From the NCBI GenBank assembly GCA_030761205.1, contig JAULJL010000048.1:6315501-6379500 (forward strand): a DNA stretch of 64,000 nucleotides, read 5' to 3'. The translations under genes and the position numbers were made by a program. Below are positions 49,543 to 62,394 of the stretch, in pieces; position 1 is the first letter of the stretch, and each line of letters starts with the position of its first letter. Source of the stretch: Fremontodendron californicum (lineage: Eukaryota; Streptophyta; Magnoliopsida; Malvales; Malvaceae). The notes under the pieces are model-generated. The model made no database searches. It was not told the DNA's origin and saw only the letters and a program-made list of their open reading frames with translations.

Positions 49543-50452
49543 CTTTTTTTCTCTCTATTTACTTGTTTATTTGTGGATTTTCTGTTGATTTTTGGAGCAT
49601 TAGCTTGGATGGCAGTAATCCTACATTTGTTTTGGAAGGACTAATCATCTGGTATTGTATCTTATAGGACTTCGTGAGAAGCACCGAGAAGAATTGGACA
49701 ATCTTACATTAACAACTCAGCCCTTAAGAACTCTAAAACTTTTTGTCTTTGCTGTTTTTCAATGGATTCATCAGACAATTCAACATCGAGCTGGTTTGTT
49801 CATTTTTTCAAGCACTTTGGCTGCAAGTATTGGAATTCTGGTCATCATTTTTCTACCCGTGTAAATCAAACATACCCGTGTCCGATACTTATACCCGAGT
49901 CTGAGTAACATAACTGGAGACTATGTTTCTCCGACTCTTTATTTTTCTAGAAGTATCCATGTCCGACGCATATACGGACATAGGTATGGGCTATGTTTCT
50001 CCAACTCTTCATTTTTCTTGAAGTACTCGTGTTCGACACCCATGTCCAACGCATATTCGGATATTCGGATATGAGTATGAGGATATGATCCTTCAAGGAC
50101 GCTCCAAATACATGGAAAAACTTAGAATAAATCAAACATACCCGTGTCGAACACATACCTGTGTCCGACACTCACACCCGAGTCCGAATAACATAGTGGA
50201 CTAGTACACTTCCATTATTTTCTTATTCCTTTTTGGTTTGAAATTGATTATGGTTTATAATCTTTCATTTTTCCTACTTAAAATGCTTTCGCAGCTCGCG
50301 TATCAGGTAGGAAATTGAATATCATGAATGATTTCGATTCTTCTTCAATGGAAGATGGTAGTAACACAGCCAATCATCTGAAACAGATAAAGGATTGGCT
50401 CTTTTTACATTCACAATACTTGAACTTCTTCACAATTTTACTTCTTGCTTCG
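49449..50452 (+). pseudogene. Broken VMP1/KMS-type membrane protein gene (first and one later exon only)
   Basis: Exon 1 candidate: ATG 49449, MGSGSC. Exon 2 from 49668 after TTATAG: LREKHREELDNLTLTTQPLR then TLKLFVFAVFQW and SSTLAASIGILV, the conserved N-terminus of plant VMP1 homologues (KMS1/KMS2, ER membrane proteins of the early secretory pathway). A later exon at 50295-50452 (acceptor TTTCGCAG, donor GTAATA) reads VSGRKLNIMNDFDSSS and HSQYLNFFTILLLAS, which fits the middle of the same family. The exons for the membrane core between them are missing, and a repeat lies in the gap (about 49850-50205). Exons after 50452 are also absent before the duplication junction at 51226. An AT microsatellite (49506-49540) lies in the first intron. 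The family call is from recognised motifs only. Confidence 0.6.
49850..50205. repeat. Repeat inserted between the VMP1/KMS exons
   Basis: AAATCAAACATACCCGTGTC occurs at 49863 and again at 50129. Each is followed by related CCGACAC...ACCCGAGTCYGARTAACATA sequence, giving two direct copies about 266 bp apart. It looks like a non-autonomous element or its tandem ends. The class was not determined. Confidence 0.5.
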
Positions 50453-50556
50453 GTAATATCAGGAACTTTTTCTTTTTTATTTTCTTCACAATTTTAGTTG
50501 TACCTTTGATTTTCTAACTTTGATCAATGGTATGAAAGAGTAGTTATCATCGTATA

Positions 50557-51100
50557 TAGGGATGGCAATGGAGCGGGGCGGGGGCGGATTTTGCAGTATC
50601 CGCCCCTGTCCCGCCATAGTACTGCTCTTCCCCGCCCCCCGCTCCGTCATGGATGTTGAAACTTCAATACCACTACCACCTCCATGGATGTCGGTTACAT
50701 CTATAACCGTCCCGCCCCATTTGATATTTATTAATTATTTTTATTTTTTTAAATAATAAAGCATTTTAAAAAATTTTAAATATAAATTAAATATAAACAT
50801 GTTTCTAATATAGGAAGAGAAAAAAATAAAGTATTAAGTTTAAGTTTTTAAAAATAAAAAGTTTAATTATATTATTTTATTATTCATTTAAAAGCTAAAT
50901 ATGTAAGGGTAAAATTGTAATTTCAGTATTCGGGGCTGGGCGGTGCGGAGCAGGCAATTACCACAACTGCTCCATCTCCGCCTTTCAAACAAAAAAAATC
51001 GCACCGCCCCGCTCCGCTTCCATTGTTCAAAAAAAAAACCTCTCTATTCGGATCGGATCGGTTCGAAATCCATCGGTCGGATCGATTTTTGCCATCCCTA
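50557..51100. mobile_element. hAT-type MITE with perfect 8-bp target duplication (544 bp)
   Basis: Inverted ends TAGGGATGGCAA and TTGCCATCCCTA. The 8-bp direct duplication ATCGTATA is at 50549-50556 and 51101-51108. GC-rich arms (GGGGCGGGGGCGG, CACCGCCCCGCTCCGC) flank an AT-rich centre. No transposase. Confidence 0.85.
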
Positions 51101-52857
51101 ATCGTATAGTAATTTGTCTAAATTGGCTGGAGTGAAAATATCTGCTTCTTGAGTGAAAGGTGGTTTTACGAATGATGCTATCCCAGAAAAAGCTTTTGCT
51201 CGTTTGGGTAAATAATTAGTGATATTAGCCCAAACCTGAAAAAATCCGAACCTGAATTGGTCTGAGCTCGAAATGACCTGAACCTAAAAAAATTGAGCCT
51301 AAAAAATCCAAACCCAAAAAAACCAAAACCCGAGATCGACCTGAACCTGAACCCAAATTTAATACAAAAATAAGAATGATCAAATTGTAATTAAATAATT
51401 TTTTATAAAGCAAAAACTTTAATTATCAATTTTATTCTAATATCAATTTTATTAATTTAATTAAAAATTAATATAATTTATATATATGATGAAATAATAA
51501 TTTTATCAAAATTAAATTATGTTTTGTACTTTCAAGTTTAACGTCTCATATGTCGACGAATTCATCATCTAAACATTCTAAACTCTGAAGATTTTAGAGA
51601 TGTGAAAAGAAATTTGACATAAAATTTATCTATGTTATTTTATTTGCATGATAAATTTTTTTGTTAGGCTTTTTATTACTTTATGAAATTGTATCTTGAA
51701 GATAACGTTTTCCAAAATTCATTTGCATCATAATGGAAAAACTATTATCTTAAAAAAAGCTTCTTAAAAGTGTCTTGTCTACAATTTTTTTGTACTTCTT
51801 CTTTATTATTCATACTTGATTGCATTAGTTTGAAAACCCCAATATACAACACCACTATGTTGTGCATTGGTCATATATATTCACTTTCATATAAATATAT
51901 AATTCTATGTACTAATTTACCAAATCAGGAATATGTCTTTTATATTTTGATCATCCATTCTTAAGCAATATTTAAAATAATTAACTTGCTTTAGTCAATG
52001 GTGAAAAACAACCTAAGTTTGATTATTCTTATTATATATGTTGTCTTGATTTAATTTAGTATTACTGATTATGACTTTGCTATTTACTATAAAATGCAAT
52101 ATTCGCTGTTTTATGTGTTTGATTTTGTTGTATGAGCTTTGTTTTCATATAAATTTTGATTATGAGACAAATTAATTATGTTTTACAATGATTTTAATTG
52201 GAAATTATTTAGTGTGATAATTTAACTATCATTTATTGTGTCTTACTTCTAAATTTTATCAGTTTTTAATGAACTCTAATTATTAGAATAATAAATTTAC
52301 AATGAAATGATAATTGATATTTTCAGAAAAAACTTATTAAAAAATGAATTCTTTAAAGAATCAAAAGTATAAAACTTATCTATTACATGTTAATTAAAAA
52401 TAAATAAATAATTATAAATCATATATATATAATGTTATAATAAGATGTCATTCTTTCATCCCATTCACTAATCTAACACTATTAAAAAATATATAGAAAT
52501 ACTTATATACTAAATTATTAAAAGGTCGACTCCAAAAATTTATAGGCAAATTTTTTCATATCAAGTTATTAAAAGTCAATAATAAAAGATTCATTAAAAA
52601 AAAATTTTGGATAAGAATATTCATTAAAAATTTAACCTCGCATACGTGTTCAGTATTTCAAGAGATTTTTTTTTTCGTTCAATATTCCAAGAGAATTTTT
52701 TCTTTTTTAAAAATTTAAATCTATACATTAATTATTTATATACTTATTTTAATGTTAGATTCTTGGTTGGCTGCTTTTTTATTTTTGCACGGACATGGTA
52801 GGAAGTAAATTGAAATAATTGATTTTTAGTAGAAAAGAGTCTTTTATTGTTATTACT

Positions 52858-53154
52858 TAGACCTATTCAAGGGCTGGACTACCCGTCCGATCTGATAGGT
52901 ATGGCTTAGGTAAAATTTTTTTATAATTCGAGTCGGTCTGGCCTGAATGACTATTCATTAAATAAAAATATTTTTTTATTTAAATTTAAATTTAATTATA
53001 AAATATAAAAATATTAATATTAATATAAAAATAACATTTAATATTTTGTAAACAGTAAAATAGACTTTCGGACAGGCTCGAGCTCGACTGGACCCAAGCT
53101 TGGGTAAGAAAATAAAAAAAATTTGGGCCGCGGCCCGGCCCATGAACAAGTCTA
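52858..53154. mobile_element. hAT-like MITE (copy B)
   Basis: Same element as 8565-8835 but 26 bp longer through AT-rich indels. The ends are closer to each other here: TAGACCTATTCAAGGGCTGG and, reversed, TAGACTTGTTCATGGGCCGG. Confidence 0.55.
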
Positions 53155-53262
53155 CTATTATCTATAATGGTAATTTTTCGATTTGGGTTACGATCTTTAG
53201 TTGCTATATAGGGCTTTTAAATGTTAAAACTTTTTTTTTTGAAACAAGAGGAATATTTTTCA

Positions 53263-56200
53263 TTAATCCGCAAAGGTACAATCAGTTTGGATTACATTTG
53301 CTAACATATCAGGAAAATCTTCAATCCAAATTACATCCTCCAGGATCTGTGTACCTAATTTTGCAAGCAAATGGGAAGCTTCATTACCCGACCGCAATGT
53401 GTGGCTTGGAATACAGGAGTGGAACATCTTCATCTTTGCTCGAGCTTCATCAATGATTGGGCCAATGAGTGAGAGGTCCACCTCTGTCATCTTAATCTGC
53501 TTAATTACGTTCAATGCATTACCTTATAGGATTACTCTTGTGAACCCAAGGTCATAGGCAAATTCTAATGCTCGTACTGCTGCACATGCTTCTATCAGAC
53601 AGGGATTAGTTACTCCAGGTATGTTGGCAGCACAGGCAGCCAACACAGCTCCATCAAAGTTCCATCAAAGTTCAGTTTGAACTCACCATTTTCAGGTGGA
53701 GTTCATTTTTGTTTGTGAGTAACTTGCTGGTGTTGTGGACTTTGGGCTGCATTGTATTCAGCAATATATTTCTTGATGAAGCATTCGGTTTCTTGAATAC
53801 TCAATCTCCTCTCGCAATGAAGTTCTCCGTTCCTACCTCCCCAGATGGTCCATACCGTGATCATGAATGCTTGCCATTTCTGCTAATTTGTGTTTTGACA
53901 TATCTGCTTGAGCCAATTTGAAGGATCTAGATTATTAATACCAGTTGTATTCCACAAAAAACCAATTTGTTCCCATACTCTGCTAATACATGGACAGTCT
54001 CGAATCGCATGAATCACTGACTCATCAGCCTCCCCATATCTAAAGCAAGTTTTATTAACTCCTAGTCTCCTTCTTCCTAAGTTTACCATCACTAGTATGC
54101 CATTATGACAGATTCTCCATAGCAGAACTTTCACTTTGTTCGGTACTTCTCCCTTCCATATTTTCGTCCAAACCTCCTTACACACATCCGCAGCTCCTAC
54201 TTCAGCATCATTGACCGTCCCTTGATCCTCATTAGTGAGTACTCTATATCCACTCTTTACGGTATACATTGCACTGCTTTCATAGTGCCATACCAGTACA
54301 TCCGGGTGTCCAAATTTACTGATTGGTAGGCTGAGAATCGCCTCTATTTCTTAACTGGAGAATAATTGTGATAATAGCCCTATGTTCCACTACTTTGTGT
54401 CCTGATCAATTAGCACTATGACTAAGCTATCCTCCTCTATTTGGCCTCATGCAGATTGGACCATAAACGAGTCTGTTTTTGGGAGCCAATTATCCTTCCA
54501 AATACGAGTATGATGTCCATTACCTATCCTCCAACGCACACCTTTCTCTATTAGATCACGAGCCCCCCAAATACTGCGCGAAGTTAGAGAAGGATTATTT
54601 CCCAGCCTTGCATCTAAGAAAGAGCCATGTGGAAAATATTTGGCTTTAAGCACTCGGTAAGCCAAAGTATTTGTTTCTCTTAGTAGCCTCAATTCTTGCT
54701 TAGCTAGAAGTGCTTTGTTAAATTTTACCATGTCAAGAAATCCCATGCCTCTCCTAAACTTGGACTTGCACATATCAAACCATTTCAGCCAGTGAATGCC
54801 TTGCTTTCCTTTGTCATGCTTCCACCAATAAGTGCTTATTATAGAGTTAAATTCTCTACATAAAGACTTAGGTAACATAAACACATTTATAGCATAGGAA
54901 GGGATTGCTTGTAGTACTGACTTTATAAAAATCTCTCGTCCCCCTTGCGAAAGGTATTTGTGATTCCATCCTCGTAGCTTTGTTTTAATTATCTCCTTTA
55001 GTTCCCTAAAAGCCCATCTTCTGCCTCTCCCAACCATAGTAGGTAAGCCAAGGTCTTTTTCTGTATTTGTGGTGGCTTGAATCTCAAACTTTCTCTTGAT
55101 TTCATCCTTTGCAGTCGCAGTAGTATTACTGCTGAAAAAAAGAGCCGACTTGTCAAAGTTTATCATCTGACCGGAGCCTTCTTCATATTGCATTAGCAAA
55201 CACCTCATCTTTTCGCTTTAGCTTCTATTTGCCTTGGCAAAAAGCAAGCTGTCATCCACAAAAAAGAGATGAGTGACCCTCGGTCCATATCGACTAGCCC
55301 GTACTCCTTGTAGCCAACCCTCAGTCTGGGCTTTTTTGAGCATAGCAGATAAAACTTCGCTACAAAATCAAAAATAAATATGGTTATAATGGATCTCCGT
55401 GGTGTAATCCTCTCCCTGGGCAAAATTTGTTAGTAATACATCCATTGATAATAATTGAATATGATACATAAGTAACACATCTCATGATAATATCAATCCA
55501 TCTATTATGATATCCTAGTTTCTCCATCATTGCTCTCAAGAAATTCCATTCCACCCTATCATATGCTTTGCTCATATCAAGTTTAAGAGCAAAATAACCC
55601 TCACTACCTGCTTTTCTGAGTTTCAAAGACTGTAAGAGTTCATAAGCTACCAAGATGTTATCTGTTATCAACCTACCTAGGACAAATGCACTCTGCGCCT
55701 TACTAATGCAAAATGGAAGAACATGTTTAAACCTATTAACCAAGACTTTGGCAATGATTTTGTAGAGAACATTACTAAGGCTAATAGGCCTAAACTGTTT
55801 GATATTTTTTGGTTCATTAGTCTTAGGAATTAGGATCACATGGGTATGGTTAATGGCAGATATGTGTTGGCCATCATTCAAAAAAGCAAGGCAGAACTTA
55901 ATAACATTATTGCCAATAACATGCCAAAATTTTTTATAGAATAGAGCAGCCATACCATCAGGTCCCGGTGCTTTGGTGGCGTGCATTTGTTTTATAGCAG
56001 CTAGAATCTCCTCAGCTTTGAAGTCCGATAGCAGTTTGTTATTCATCTCATCAGTTACCCGAGTTTCAACTGCCTCAAAATTTTCTTCAAAATTACTGGA
56101 TCCTTGGGATTGAAAAAGGTTTCTAAAATAGTCAATAACAATTCCTTGTATGTCTCCTTCATCTACACACCAAGTTCCTGTTTCATCTTCCAATCCTTTA

Positions 56201-57257
56201 ATGGCATTCTTGCGTTTCTTTTGAATAGCCATTGAATGAAAGAAAGCAGTGTTTCTATCTCCTTCTCTAAGCCAATTGACTCGAGATCTTTGTGCCCAAA
56301 ACATTTCCTCCTTTTCCATCAAAGAATTAACATCATCCCTAGTTTGCTTTTCCATATCCAGAGTACTAGTATTCGGTTAGACCATTTTGAGGCTATGCAG
56401 TTCATTCATGAGTGTGTCAATCTGGTGTTTCAGATTTTGGAAGGGGCCTTTATGCCACTGTTGTAGTTGCTATCCAATTTCTCCAAAATATGACTATTTT
56501 CTCTATCATGCCAAGCCTTTGTAATTTCCACCTCACATTCTCATTCTTTCACCTACATGGATTCAAACTAAAACCGTTTAGCCCTTCCCTTGCTTTGTCT
56601 CATTACTTGTTTGCCAATAGTATTCACTAAAATTACAGAGTGGTCAAAGATTGAGGCTGTGAGATAGTACACTTCATAGAGAGGAAATAAATCCCACCGA
56701 TTCTTATCAGCAAATCCTCTATCAAGCCTTTCTCGAACATTATTGTCTTTATTTCTGCCACGTTCCCATGTGTGCCAAGGGCCAACAAAGCCGAGATCTT
56801 CAAGCTCACTGTCATCTTAGGCAGACCTAAATGCTTCCATCTGTTCTTCCCTCCTTGAACAACCTCCTGCCTTTTCATGAGACCACATAATTTCATTAAA
56901 ATCCCCTACACATAGCCATGTTTTTTGTGACCTTGACGCCAAGCTTCTAAGAAATGCCCACGACTCCCCTCTCCATTGTGTATTTGGTTCACCGTAAAAT
57001 CCCGTCAGCCTCCATTCTTCCTTGCCTATTCCTTCTTCTATTTCTATATCTATGCGATTCTTAGAGAAACTAAGAAGCTTAAATTTATCCTTCCGCATCA
57101 TAGCTAGCCCTCTACTACTACCATTTGCACTAACACCAAAACAATTGTGCATTCCACATTTTCTTTTTATTCTGTCTAACTTCTTTTCATGTAGTTTAGT
57201 TTCACTCAAAACCGCTACATGGGGTCTTCTTTCTTTAGCAAATGCCAAAGAGCTCAA
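53263..57257 (-). pseudogene. LINE ORF2 remnant (copy B)
   Basis: The endonuclease region is at 57257-56817. A continuous 323-aa piece at 56355-55384 covers the start of reverse transcriptase, with HGDPL where active enzymes have QGDPL. 55208-54447 covers the end of reverse transcriptase and linker (253 aa). The zinc-binding region is at 54269-53883 and the RNase H tail at 53514-53263. Stops and frameshifts between pieces make it inactive. Some breaks of copy A are absent here, for example the stop near 11700, so those arose after the duplication. Confidence 0.85.
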
Positions 57258-57525
57258 ACTGACCGCGGGTTCCCAGGCCCCTGCAGTTCCATGCTAGGCA
57301 CTTCATTGTGCTTCGTGGGACTGGTAACCACTCTCCGCCATTTCAGTCAACTCTTCATCAATCCTCTCGATAGTCTCCTTGATTTTCTTTCCTTAACTTC
57401 AATTTCCTTATAGTCCATATGCAGTTAAGCAACATCCGCTATACTTTTACCCAGATTCGTGTTTTGTTCTTGTTGACAATCAATTGTTATTCTTGCCTTC
57501 TTCTTCCACTTCATTTTGCCTCTTT

Positions 57526-58600
57526 TTACTTACACTTTATCATCTGCCACCCCAGCTGCTGTATCCCATATAATATTATATCTTCCTTTTCCTGTTTTCT
57601 TTCACTTGCATTCGTTCTTGCTTCATGGCCCACACTATCTTGTGTGTTATTGTATGTCCTTGGTTGACTATCCGCAAGATTCTCCTGCTGTCTAACGGAT
57701 GCACCAGTTGAATTTTCCATATTTTTCCTAGTAAATCTGTCATTAACTGCATTCATTACACCATCCTGATTCTGAGCCATTACGTTTCTTTTAGCACTTT
57801 TAGCCATCTGTTTAGCATCCTTCTTTCGTTGTACTGATCCAGTCCCCATATTTACTCCTTGAGTTGTGCTCCTTTCCATATCCAATTTCCTTCTTGTTGC
57901 ATTGGCAGGATCATCCCCATGTTGGTGCTTTGATCTGGTGCCGTCTCCAGTCAGCTCTCCATTTAGTCCCTGCCTCACCAGTATCTTTAAATCTGGGTTA
58001 GTCTCTGAATTAGGTTTCCTGGTTATTCTTGGGGGCATCATAGGTCCTCTTTTGAGAAGCGAAGCTCTTAGCCATTCTCCGTATTGCTGAGTTCTTTCTT
58101 ATGTATCCTCTCTTGTCACATTTTCATCACAGTCCATATCACTATGACCTAGCAATCCACAGCTGTAACAGAATGTAGATAATCTTTCATATTTTAGCTT
58201 TCCACAAACTATTCCTTGCCCAGTAGGAGAGTGGTTTTGTAACATCAATTTCCACCCTAATACGAATAAATCTTCCCCATCCCATTTGATTTGATCGAGT
58301 ATCAACTCATGTGACCATCCCAATTGTCCCCCCTATTTTTTCTGCTGCACCTTGATTCATCCACTTCAGAGGCAAGCCATAGATCTTCGCCCAAAATGCT
58401 GATCACTTAAAAACATAGTCGACAGATCTCAGATTTCCATCATAGTCTTGGAAAAGAATCAAGTTTTTATCAACGACCATGGTGCTCCTTCAAAAACCCT
58501 TTGTTTATCTTTTTTTTTTTTTTTTGTTCCAAACTTGAATAGAAACAGATTGGATTCCAAGAAACCACATGCATTTCTTTCATGAGTTTCCACACCACTT
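57526..58600 (-). pseudogene. LINE ORF1 remnant (copy B)
   Basis: The basic tail is at 58041-57526 (171 aa). The zinc knuckle CYSCGLLGHSDMDC lies within 58323-58099, with DUF4283-type sequence upstream. A roughly 28-bp deletion near 58230, relative to copy A, removes part of the domain. Confidence 0.72.
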
Positions 58601-59109
58601 TAAGGGTATTGACCATTACATCACTGTTAAAAGGCCGATTAGTTAAATCATTTTTCTTGGTTGAGTGAGAGAGAGTTTAATTTTAAATGTTATAAGGAAG
58701 AAATGAGTATTTATAGGCTTGGTAGATATTCTAGGGGAATGATAAATATTAGGAAATCTAATACATATAAAGTAATACATAATTATTTTTTCTTTTCGAA
58801 AAGGAAATTTAATACATAATTAATTACATACTTAAAAATCTTTATTTTAGGTGGAGTGCTTTGGATGTTTTATTATGTTTGTTTATTTTGAGAGTGTATT
58901 TAAAAATTTAGAGGTATTTGTATATATTTTATTTAACAAATTAAATTAGAATGTTGCTAAATATCAATAATTTATTTATTTATAATTAAAATGAACAAGA
59001 TTTATAAAAATTTAATAATTATTAAATTAATATGTAAAACATTCTATATAAAAATTTTAAAATGGGTAGCCCTTAATTGCTTTTTGAGATGGTGGGATTA
59101 TTTTTTTAT

Positions 59110-59376
59110 TACATGAGATTATTACGGGCTTTTTATCCAAATATTATTATTTTTTTAATTTCTCAAATTACTGATCATTAGGTTTTATTTACCGAAATCG
59201 CGGTTTTAGATATAGTTTGGAAACCGCCATCAGTGATGGCGGTTTCCAAACACAAAGAAATATATATTAAAAAAAAAACACATGGAGAAGGGGGGCAGCT
59301 TCTCAATATAAATTTTGTATTTTTTTTATATTTAGGAGAAACCGCCCTCACTGAGGGCGGCTGGGCGGCTTCCCGT
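59110..59376 (+). repeat. MULE left inverted terminal region (copy B)
   Basis: Matches 14829-15086, including both GC-rich palindromes (ACCGCCATCAGTGATGGCGG near 59223; CCGCCCTCACTGAGGGCGG near 59342). The right end of this MULE is beyond the CACTA insertion and outside the window. Confidence 0.65.
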
Positions 59377-59429
59377 TATATTTTTTATTTTTAAAAAGAA
59401 TTGAAATATAACGGTCAAGTGACCTTTGT

Positions 59430-59770
59430 TCACATGTAATTGCTGCTTGAGCACATGTCCATATTGATTGCATGCAATATATGAACAATGTCTACAGGCT
59501 CGACAGTATATTTAATGTTTATCGGCATGAGTTGAACAAATTGGAATTGAAACTTATTGGCCTCAATATAATGGTCCAGAAGTGTATCCCAGTCCAGAAA
59601 TACGAAGAGGTCCACATGGTTGGCCAAAATCAACTCGTATTCGTAATGAAATGGGACTCCAGAAGAAAGGTCAATCAAAGCATTGTGGATTATGCAGGAA
59701 TGAAGGTCATAGTTGTCGAAAATGTCCTTATCAATCTGGAACATCGGGGCAGAGTTCGTATCAACAATAA
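59430..59770 (+). pseudogene. MULE transposase C-terminus (copy B)
   Basis: Same remnant as 15140-15444. It lacks the copy A stop after HVDCMQ (TAT here) but keeps the 1-base frameshift near 59531. The final frame runs through the zinc knuckle CGLCRNEGHSCRKC and a short tail, SGTSGQSSYQQ, to TAA 59768-59770. In copy A that tail is cut off by a stop. Confidence 0.78.
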
Positions 59771-60047
59771 TACCGTTATACATGCAGTTATTGTATACAA
59801 ATAGTTAAAATATATATATATATAAATTGTATACATACAGTTAAAAAATGCAAAAATTGTATAAACAAATTTTATATTAACAAAATTATATATACAAATT
59901 ATAAAATTTTTAAACTTTTGTAAATTTTTTTTTTATAATTTTTTTATTTAAATTTTATTATGTTTTTATATTTTAAATTATATAATTTTTTTTTTTATTT
60001 TTTATTTTGTTATTTAATTTATTTTTTTAAAAATAAAAGGTAATGGT

Positions 60048-62329
60048 TGTAGACACCTAATTTTGTCTGGACCACTAAATCAGGTATGTTTTCTTCCTAA
60101 ATTGATGTTTCAGAATGCAAAAAGGCTTTTCTCATCCTGCAGGTGGTACTCCGAGACTTAGTCTAAGAAGGCAAGCATAAAAAGTCAAAATTGAAAAAGT
60201 CAACCACAAAAAAGTCAACCTCGAAAAGTCAAATACTAAAAAGTCAACTCACTTTCAAAATCAATATTTGAAGTTCAATTGAAAAATGGTGAAAGAATTT
60301 TGATAATCCGAGATCTACAATGAAAGATATGGAGTTCGGAAGTTGGGTTACGAAGATTCAGTAGAAAGAAAACCCTAGTTCAGAAAATTTGGGAAATAGT
60401 GCTTAAACGATCAAATTGGTCAAAATTGAAGGTTCCAAATGAAAGATAAGCACTGACTATGGGTAATAGAGAGGCTACTTGGAAGAAAAACTGAAGGAAA
60501 GTCAATTCGGAAGAAAACCGAGAATTAGGTTTTTGGTGGATTTTGGTGAAATTGGGGAAAATTACAGAAATGACCTGATTCGGTAAGACTAAAGCCCCTA
60601 ATTGATGAGGAGTGAGTAAACAAGGATAGCTCAAGGCTCAGTTTGAAGAAAATCTGAGAAAAGAGCCGATTGGAGGAAAAACGAAAAAAGAGAAAATTTT
60701 CGATAGTGAGAAAAAGGAAAAATCAAATCAGAAGGGAATTTTATCGTAAAAATTGGGTTTTTTTAGACCAACTCCAATTCAATATATGACAAAGGCCCAG
60801 GAAAAGAAAATCTGAAAATCGAACTTTTTTTTAGCAAAATCGAGCTTCGGAGGCAAAAGGGCAAAATTGGAAAATTTGGGAAAAATAGCAAATGAGCTCC
60901 AAAAATTCTAAAAATTTTCAAATCTCATTCTTAAATCATTTTGAAAAGATTAGCAAAAGAAAATCTAGTTTCGGAGTTCGTTTGCAAAATGGCCAAATCC
61001 CGGGCCTACTATACAGAACTTCCAAAAGATAAATCTCAAAAAAATAGCAAATGAGTTCCGAAAATTCTGAAAATTTGCAGATCTTATTCTTAAATTATTT
61101 GGAAGATATTGGCGAAAGAAAATCTGGATTGGGAGTTCGTTTGCAAAACAAAAAAATTTCGGGCTCACTATGCAGAAATTCAAGCAGATAAATCCCGAAA
61201 AAATAGCAAATGAGCTCCAAAAATTATGAAAACTTCCAGATCACACTTTTAATTTATTTGGATGAGATTGGTGAAGAAAAATATGGATTTGGAGCTCGTT
61301 TAAAAAATGATAAAAGTTCGGTTACACAAAAGGGCAATTTTGGAAGAAAAAATTAAAAAAATAGCAAATGGGCTCGAATTTTTTTGAAAAATTTCAGAAT
61401 TCAATTTTTATTATTTCAGAAGTATTGAAAAAAGAAAATTTTAATTTGGAGTTCATTTTCTATTTATTTAGGTTCGGGGGTCAAAAAGGTCATTTTACCG
61501 AAGAAACCGAAAATGGTCTTTTTTGCAATGGAGATTGGGCTGAATTTTAAGAGGGCAATCAGCTAAGCCCATGATAGAAAGTAATTTTGCTGAGCCATTT
61601 CATCTAAAGGCCAAGAGTGAATAAGAAGGTAGTTATTTGTTTTATCAAGCCTTAGAATTTGCAACACATGGACCAATGGATGGAGATGGATGATGTCATA
61701 TTTATGAAATCATCTTCATGACATCATATATTAGGGGTTGATTATTCCAATCTAATGGTGAAAATTTTATATAGAAGGCATCTTGGATTAAAGGCCATTG
61801 GATCAAAATTGGTTAAGAAAATGACAACTTTCCTACACCACTATACTACCATTTGGCCAAGGCATATTGGGAGGGGGAAATTCAGATTTTTGCTGGAGCT
61901 TTAGGGGCTGATTGAAGGCAGTAGCTAAGGAAAAAAAGAGAAAAAAAAAAGGAAAAAGAGAGGAGAAAAATGGAGAAGAAAAAAAAATGTTTGGCTTGCT
62001 ACTTCTTGATTGGGAAAGCTAGAGCAAGGTAGCTATGTTCTTTCATGGTTTTCTCATACTTTGTTGACATGATTTTGATATTTTTTTGGTCATTTTATTC
62101 TCTTTTATGAAATAAACTTGTTTTTTAAAATAAGTTATAAGGAGTTTCTACTTTTTTTAAAAAAAAAATCAAGAAAACAAGTTTTTCTCTATTTTTCATC
62201 ATGGTCGATAAATCACTTTTGTTAAATGATTTTGTGTTTGATCTTGTTTATGTGATTTGTTGTGGTAGGTTAGCTTACTTGTGATAGATTAGCTTGATTG
62301 TGGTAGGTTAGCTCTAGACCATGCCATGT
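60048..62329 (+). repeat. LTR-like long repeat (copy B, interrupted)
   Basis: Begins TGTAGACACCTAATTTTGTC as in copy A. It includes the AAAAGTCAAC array (60180-60250) and the ~155-160-bp tandem array (60887-61365). No gene. It is cut at 62329 by the CACTA element. Confidence 0.45.
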
Positions 62330-62394
62330 CACTACAAACAAATTGCCATATAGTGACAGTCCAAAAAGCGTCAGTAAATCTTCAAAATCCGTCG

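Larger units (their letters stand above)
53227..58680 (-). mobile_element. L1-type LINE (copy B)
   Basis: Same insertion as at 8908-14386. The 12-bp target duplication TTTTAAATGTTA is at 53215-53226 and 58681-58692. It has longer open runs than copy A but is still frame-broken. Confidence 0.88.
51227..62329 (+). repeat. Large direct repeat, copy B (about 11.1 kb, interrupted at right by CACTA)
   Basis: It matches 6924-18043 throughout, including the MITE, LINE with target duplication, MULE left end and LTR-like block. The left junction has the short shared word AGCCC. By eye the copies differ by scattered substitutions and small indels. 51227-52857 is AT-rich and has no gene. Confidence 0.9.
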
